Under the pieces are notes generated by a model that was not told where the DNA came from, ran no database searches, and worked only from the letters and a program-made list of their open reading frames with translations. From positions 1 through 8,404 of the forward strand of contig WQUH01000296.1 of NCBI GenBank assembly GCA_009782165.1: a DNA stretch of 8,404 nucleotides, read 5' to 3'. A program made the translations under genes and the position numbers. Below are positions 7,055-8,404 of this stretch, piece by piece (position 1 is the first letter of the stretch; each line of letters opens with the position of its first letter). This stretch comes from Pseudomonadota bacterium. Its GTDB lineage: Bacteria > Desulfobacterota > Desulfobulbia > Desulfobulbales > Desulfobulbaceae.

Positions 7055-7090
7055 GCGGGGCAGTGCCGCCGAAAAACGGCACTGTCCCGC
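7055..7090 (+). repeat. 14-bp hairpin after CoA-transferase beta, no U-tract
   Basis: The arms 7055-7068 and 7077-7090 pair over 14 positions with one G-U wobble (7060/7085); the loop CCGAAAAA has 8 bases. It begins 10 bases after the stop codon. The 3' side (CCACTGTTGTGC) lacks a T-run, so it is a poor intrinsic terminator on the plus strand. It could protect the 3' end of the upstream message or terminate partially. On the minus strand it is followed by TGCTTTTGCTTATT, a weak U-tract. Confidence 0.65.
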
Positions 7091-7220
7091 CCACTGTTGT
7101 GCTGTCTATTTGCGTTTCTCGAAAAGGAATTCGTTTCACACTATCTGCCAGAGCATCCTGTACCGCATTTCAACAACATAGACTTGAACCAGGCAGTCGA
7201 CACTTAGAAAAACACCTACT

Positions 7221-7247
7221 GTCCGGCGGGTTGGTGCTCCCGCGGAC
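7221..7247 (+). repeat. Bulged GC-rich hairpin in intercistronic gap
   Basis: GTCCGGCGGG (7221-7230) pairs with CCCGCGGAC (7239-7247) over 9 bp with one bulged G, around an 8-base loop. No U-tract follows. A further perfect 6-bp hairpin, CTCGAA (7257-7262) / TTCGAG (7273-7278), lies 9 bases downstream. Their role is unknown; both would be in the leader of the epimerase message. Confidence 0.45.
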
Positions 7248-7356
7248 CTGCGGCGCCTCGAATCCATCCTCTTTCGAGACAATTTCGGTCGCGACATCAA
7301 TGTTGTGCATTCCTGCCGTCATCCGATCAAACATCTATCATACAGGAGCTGAACAC

Positions 7357-7767
7357 ATGAAAATTCTCAAAATCGATCATCTTGGCATTGCGGTCCCCAA
7401 CATGGAAGAGGGCAAGAAGTTCTGGTCCGATGTCCTGGGCCTCAACGTGGAAGGTTCCGAGACCGTCGAGGAGCAGAAGGTGACCACCGTCTTCCTGCCG
7501 GTCGGCGACAGCGAGGTCGAGCTGCTGGTTTCCACTTCCCCCGATGGTCCGATCGCCAAATTCATCGAGAAAAACGGCGGCAAGGGCGGATTTCAGCATG
7601 TGGCCTTCCGGGTGGACAACATCGAGGCGGCATTGCAGGAACTCCAGGAAAAGGGCGTGGCCCTGATTGACAAAACCCCGCGGATTGGCGCCGGCGGCGC
7701 CAGGATCGCCTTTTTGCATCCCAAGGCCACCGGCGGCGTTCTGGTCGAGATCTCCGAGCGGAAGTAA
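7357..7767 (+). CDS. mce: Methylmalonyl-CoA epimerase
   Basis: The enzyme interconverts (S)- and (R)-methylmalonyl-CoA, linking carboxylation of propionyl-CoA to the mutase. The 136 residues match the family length. It is a VOC/glyoxalase-fold protein with two repeated halves: IDHLGIAVPN (6-15) and GFQHVAFRVDNIEAAL (78-93). Expected metal ligands are present: His8, Glu55 (in VELL), His81 and Glu131 (in VEIS), corresponding to the His-Gln/Glu-His-Glu set of characterised epimerases. The family signature PRIGAGGARIAFLHPK-x-TGGVLVE (108-131) is complete, which separates it from other VOC proteins. The ATG at 7357 has AGGAG (7344-7348) 8 bases upstream; the open frame extends further upstream to 7063 but without a credible start. 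It lies between the CoA-transferase and mutase genes. Cytoplasmic. Confidence 0.97.
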   Translation: MKILKIDHLGIAVPNMEEGKKFWSDVLGLNVEGSETVEEQKVTTVFLPVGDSEVELLVSTSPDGPIAKFIEKNGGKGGFQHVAFRVDNIEAALQELQEKGVALIDKTPRIGAGGARIAFLHPKATGGVLVEISERK

Positions 7768-7780
7768 AAAAAATACAAAA

Positions 7781-7815
7781 AGTCTCCGCTGTTCGCGGCA
7801 ACGAACGCGGAGGCT
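7781..7815 (-). terminator. Hairpin with U-tract on the minus strand
   Basis: The arms 7781-7795 and 7802-7815 form a 14-bp stem with one T-G wobble and one bulged T (7790), loop CGGCAA. On the plus strand the hairpin is preceded by an A-rich run (AAAAAAAATACAAAAA from 7765) and has no T-run after it. Read on the minus strand, the same hairpin is followed by a CTTTTTGTATTTTTTTT tail, the form of an intrinsic terminator. No minus-strand gene is present to its right in this window, so if functional it would stop antisense transcription. On the plus strand it may stabilise the 3' end of the epimerase message. Confidence 0.55.
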
Positions 7816-7833
7816 GCTCGGCTGACGACGCAT

Positions 7834-7850
7834 CCGGCCCACCGGGCTGG
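7834..7850 (+). repeat. Short hairpin in mutase leader
   Basis: CCGGCCC (7834-7840) pairs with GGGCTGG (7844-7850) over 7 positions with one G-U wobble around a 3-base loop. A further GGGG-CTCGT-CCCC inverted repeat lies at about 7876-7888. There is no U-tract. Both sit between the epimerase gene and the mutase ribosome-binding site. Confidence 0.35.
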
Positions 7851-7926
7851 ACGCCGTTGTTCCGTTTGTTTAACCGGGGCTCGTCCCCTTACGATAATTC
7901 CGATCACCAACAAGGAGTACAGCGAC

Positions 7927-8404
7927 ATGGCAACTGGATATGAGCAATGGCTTGACATGGCTACCAAGCAGATGAAGGGCAAATCCCCTGATACGCTGAA
8001 TTGGAAGTCCCCCGAAGGCATTACCGTTAAACCGATGTATTTTGAGGAGGACATCAAGGGTCTCGAATCCTTCAGCATGTTCCCCGGCATGGCCCCCTAT
8101 ACCCGCGGGCCGATGGCCACCATGTATGCCGGACGTCCCTGGACCATCCGCCAGTATGCGGGATTTTCCACCGCCAAGGCGTCCAACGAATTCTACCGCA
8201 AGAATCTCGCCGCCGGTCAGAAGGGCCTGTCGGTCGCGTTCAGCCTGTCCACCCACCGCGGCTATGACTCGGACAATCCCCGGGTTGCCGGCGACATCGG
8301 CAAAGCCGGCGTGGCCATCGATTCGATCGAGGATATGAAGATCCTGTTCGACGGCATCCCGCTGGACGAGATGTCCGTCTCCATGACCATGAACGGCGCG
8401 GTTA
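7927..8404 (+). CDS. Methylmalonyl-CoA mutase, N-terminal part (runs off window)
   Basis: This adenosylcobalamin-dependent enzyme interconverts (R)-methylmalonyl-CoA and succinyl-CoA. Only the first 159 codons are present and the frame is open to the window edge. ATG 7927 has AAGGAG (7912-7917) 9 bases upstream. Recognisable blocks of the substrate-binding barrel are PYTRGP (57-62), [20 protein letters not shown] (64-83), [13 protein letters not shown] (93-105), [15 protein letters not shown] (109-123) and [11 protein letters not shown] (149-159). Tyr77 matches the radical-steering Tyr89 of the Propionibacterium enzyme, Arg70/Thr73/Arg75 match Arg82/Thr85/Arg87, and His110 matches His122 (numbering from memory). 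Two positions look unusual: Met63 where that enzyme has Tyr75, and Ser106 where most mutases have Asp (AFDL). Tyr77, rather than Phe, argues against isobutyryl-CoA mutase. Whether the B12 domain (DXHXXG) is on the same chain lies outside the window. It is the last visible gene of the module. Confidence 0.96.
   Translation, partial: MATGYEQWLDMATKQMKGKSPDTLNWKSPEGITVKPMYFEEDIKGLESFSMFPGMAPYTRGPMATMYAGRPWTIRQYAGFSTAKASNEFYRKNLAAGQKGLSVAFSLSTHRGYDSDNPRVAGDIGKAGVAIDSIEDMKILFDGIPLDEMSVSMTMNGAV

Larger units (their letters stand above)
7046..7356. other. 311-base intercistronic gap with three hairpins
   Basis: No gene is supported. The gap holds a 14-bp hairpin just after the stop codon (7055-7090), a second hairpin at 7221-7247 and a third at 7257-7278, and ends with the epimerase ribosome-binding site AGGAG (7344-7348). 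The frame of the epimerase is open upstream to a GTG at 7063, but that start lies inside the first hairpin, and the upstream residues look like random composition. I found no convincing -35/-10 or -24/-12 promoter, though TATCAT at 7336-7341 is a lone -10-like match too close to the start codon. Confidence 0.6.

Noticed and set aside
7063..7356. Upstream extension of the epimerase frame to GTG 7063
   Set aside because: The start lies within the 7055-7090 hairpin, the added 98 residues match nothing, and AGGAG at 7344-7348 with ATG 7357 gives the standard epimerase N-terminus.
7768..7926. Cobalamin riboswitch upstream of the B12-dependent mutase
   Set aside because: I looked for the B12-box-like conserved segment and did not see it; only simple hairpins are visible, and the space is short for that class.

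Overview
The window comes from a GC-rich bacterium and joins two unrelated gene groups, both on the plus strand. The left part (about 107-4651) holds an uncharacterised gene with a possible helix-turn-helix, a gene for an exported Cys- and Pro-rich protein, and a full-length hrpB helicase gene. The right part (5173 to the window end) is a propionate / methylmalonyl-CoA module: a two-subunit glutaconate-type CoA-transferase, methylmalonyl-CoA epimerase, and the first 159 codons of methylmalonyl-CoA mutase. No transposase, tRNA, rRNA, CRISPR array or phage gene was seen.

The organism is not stated. A CoA-transferase, epimerase and mutase cluster of this kind, together with GC-rich coding sequence, suggests a propionate-metabolising Desulfobacterota bacterium (Desulfobulbus-like). 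This is inference from gene content and memory of family sequences, not a search result.

Layout. Positions 1-106 are upstream sequence with no convincing gene. Genes 1 and 2 abut (107-832, 838-2073), and hrpB follows after 55 bases (2129-4651), so the three may be co-transcribed. A visibly AT-richer gap of about 520 bases (4652-5172) separates them from the metabolic module. It carries a good sigma70-like promoter (TTGACA at 4743), a leader of about 325 nt, and a 21-bp U-tract hairpin (5049-5103) placed between that promoter and the first CoA-transferase gene. The CoA-transferase subunits (5173-6189, 6245-7045) are 55 bases apart. A 311-base hairpin-rich gap leads to the epimerase (7357-7767), and a 159-base gap with another strong hairpin leads to the mutase (7927 onward).

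How the genes work together (inference from established biochemistry): the CoA-transferase would activate propionate by taking CoA from a donor such as succinyl-CoA or acetyl-CoA. A carboxylase or transcarboxylase outside the window would make (S)-methylmalonyl-CoA, the epimerase would convert it to the (R) form, and the B12-dependent mutase would convert that to succinyl-CoA. The steps are reversible, so the direction (propionate oxidation or formation) cannot be read from the sequence. The least explained part is the structured leader ahead of the CoA-transferase, which looks like an attenuator or a separate small RNA. The intercistronic hairpins, one of which reads as a terminator only on the minus strand, are the second point of interest.
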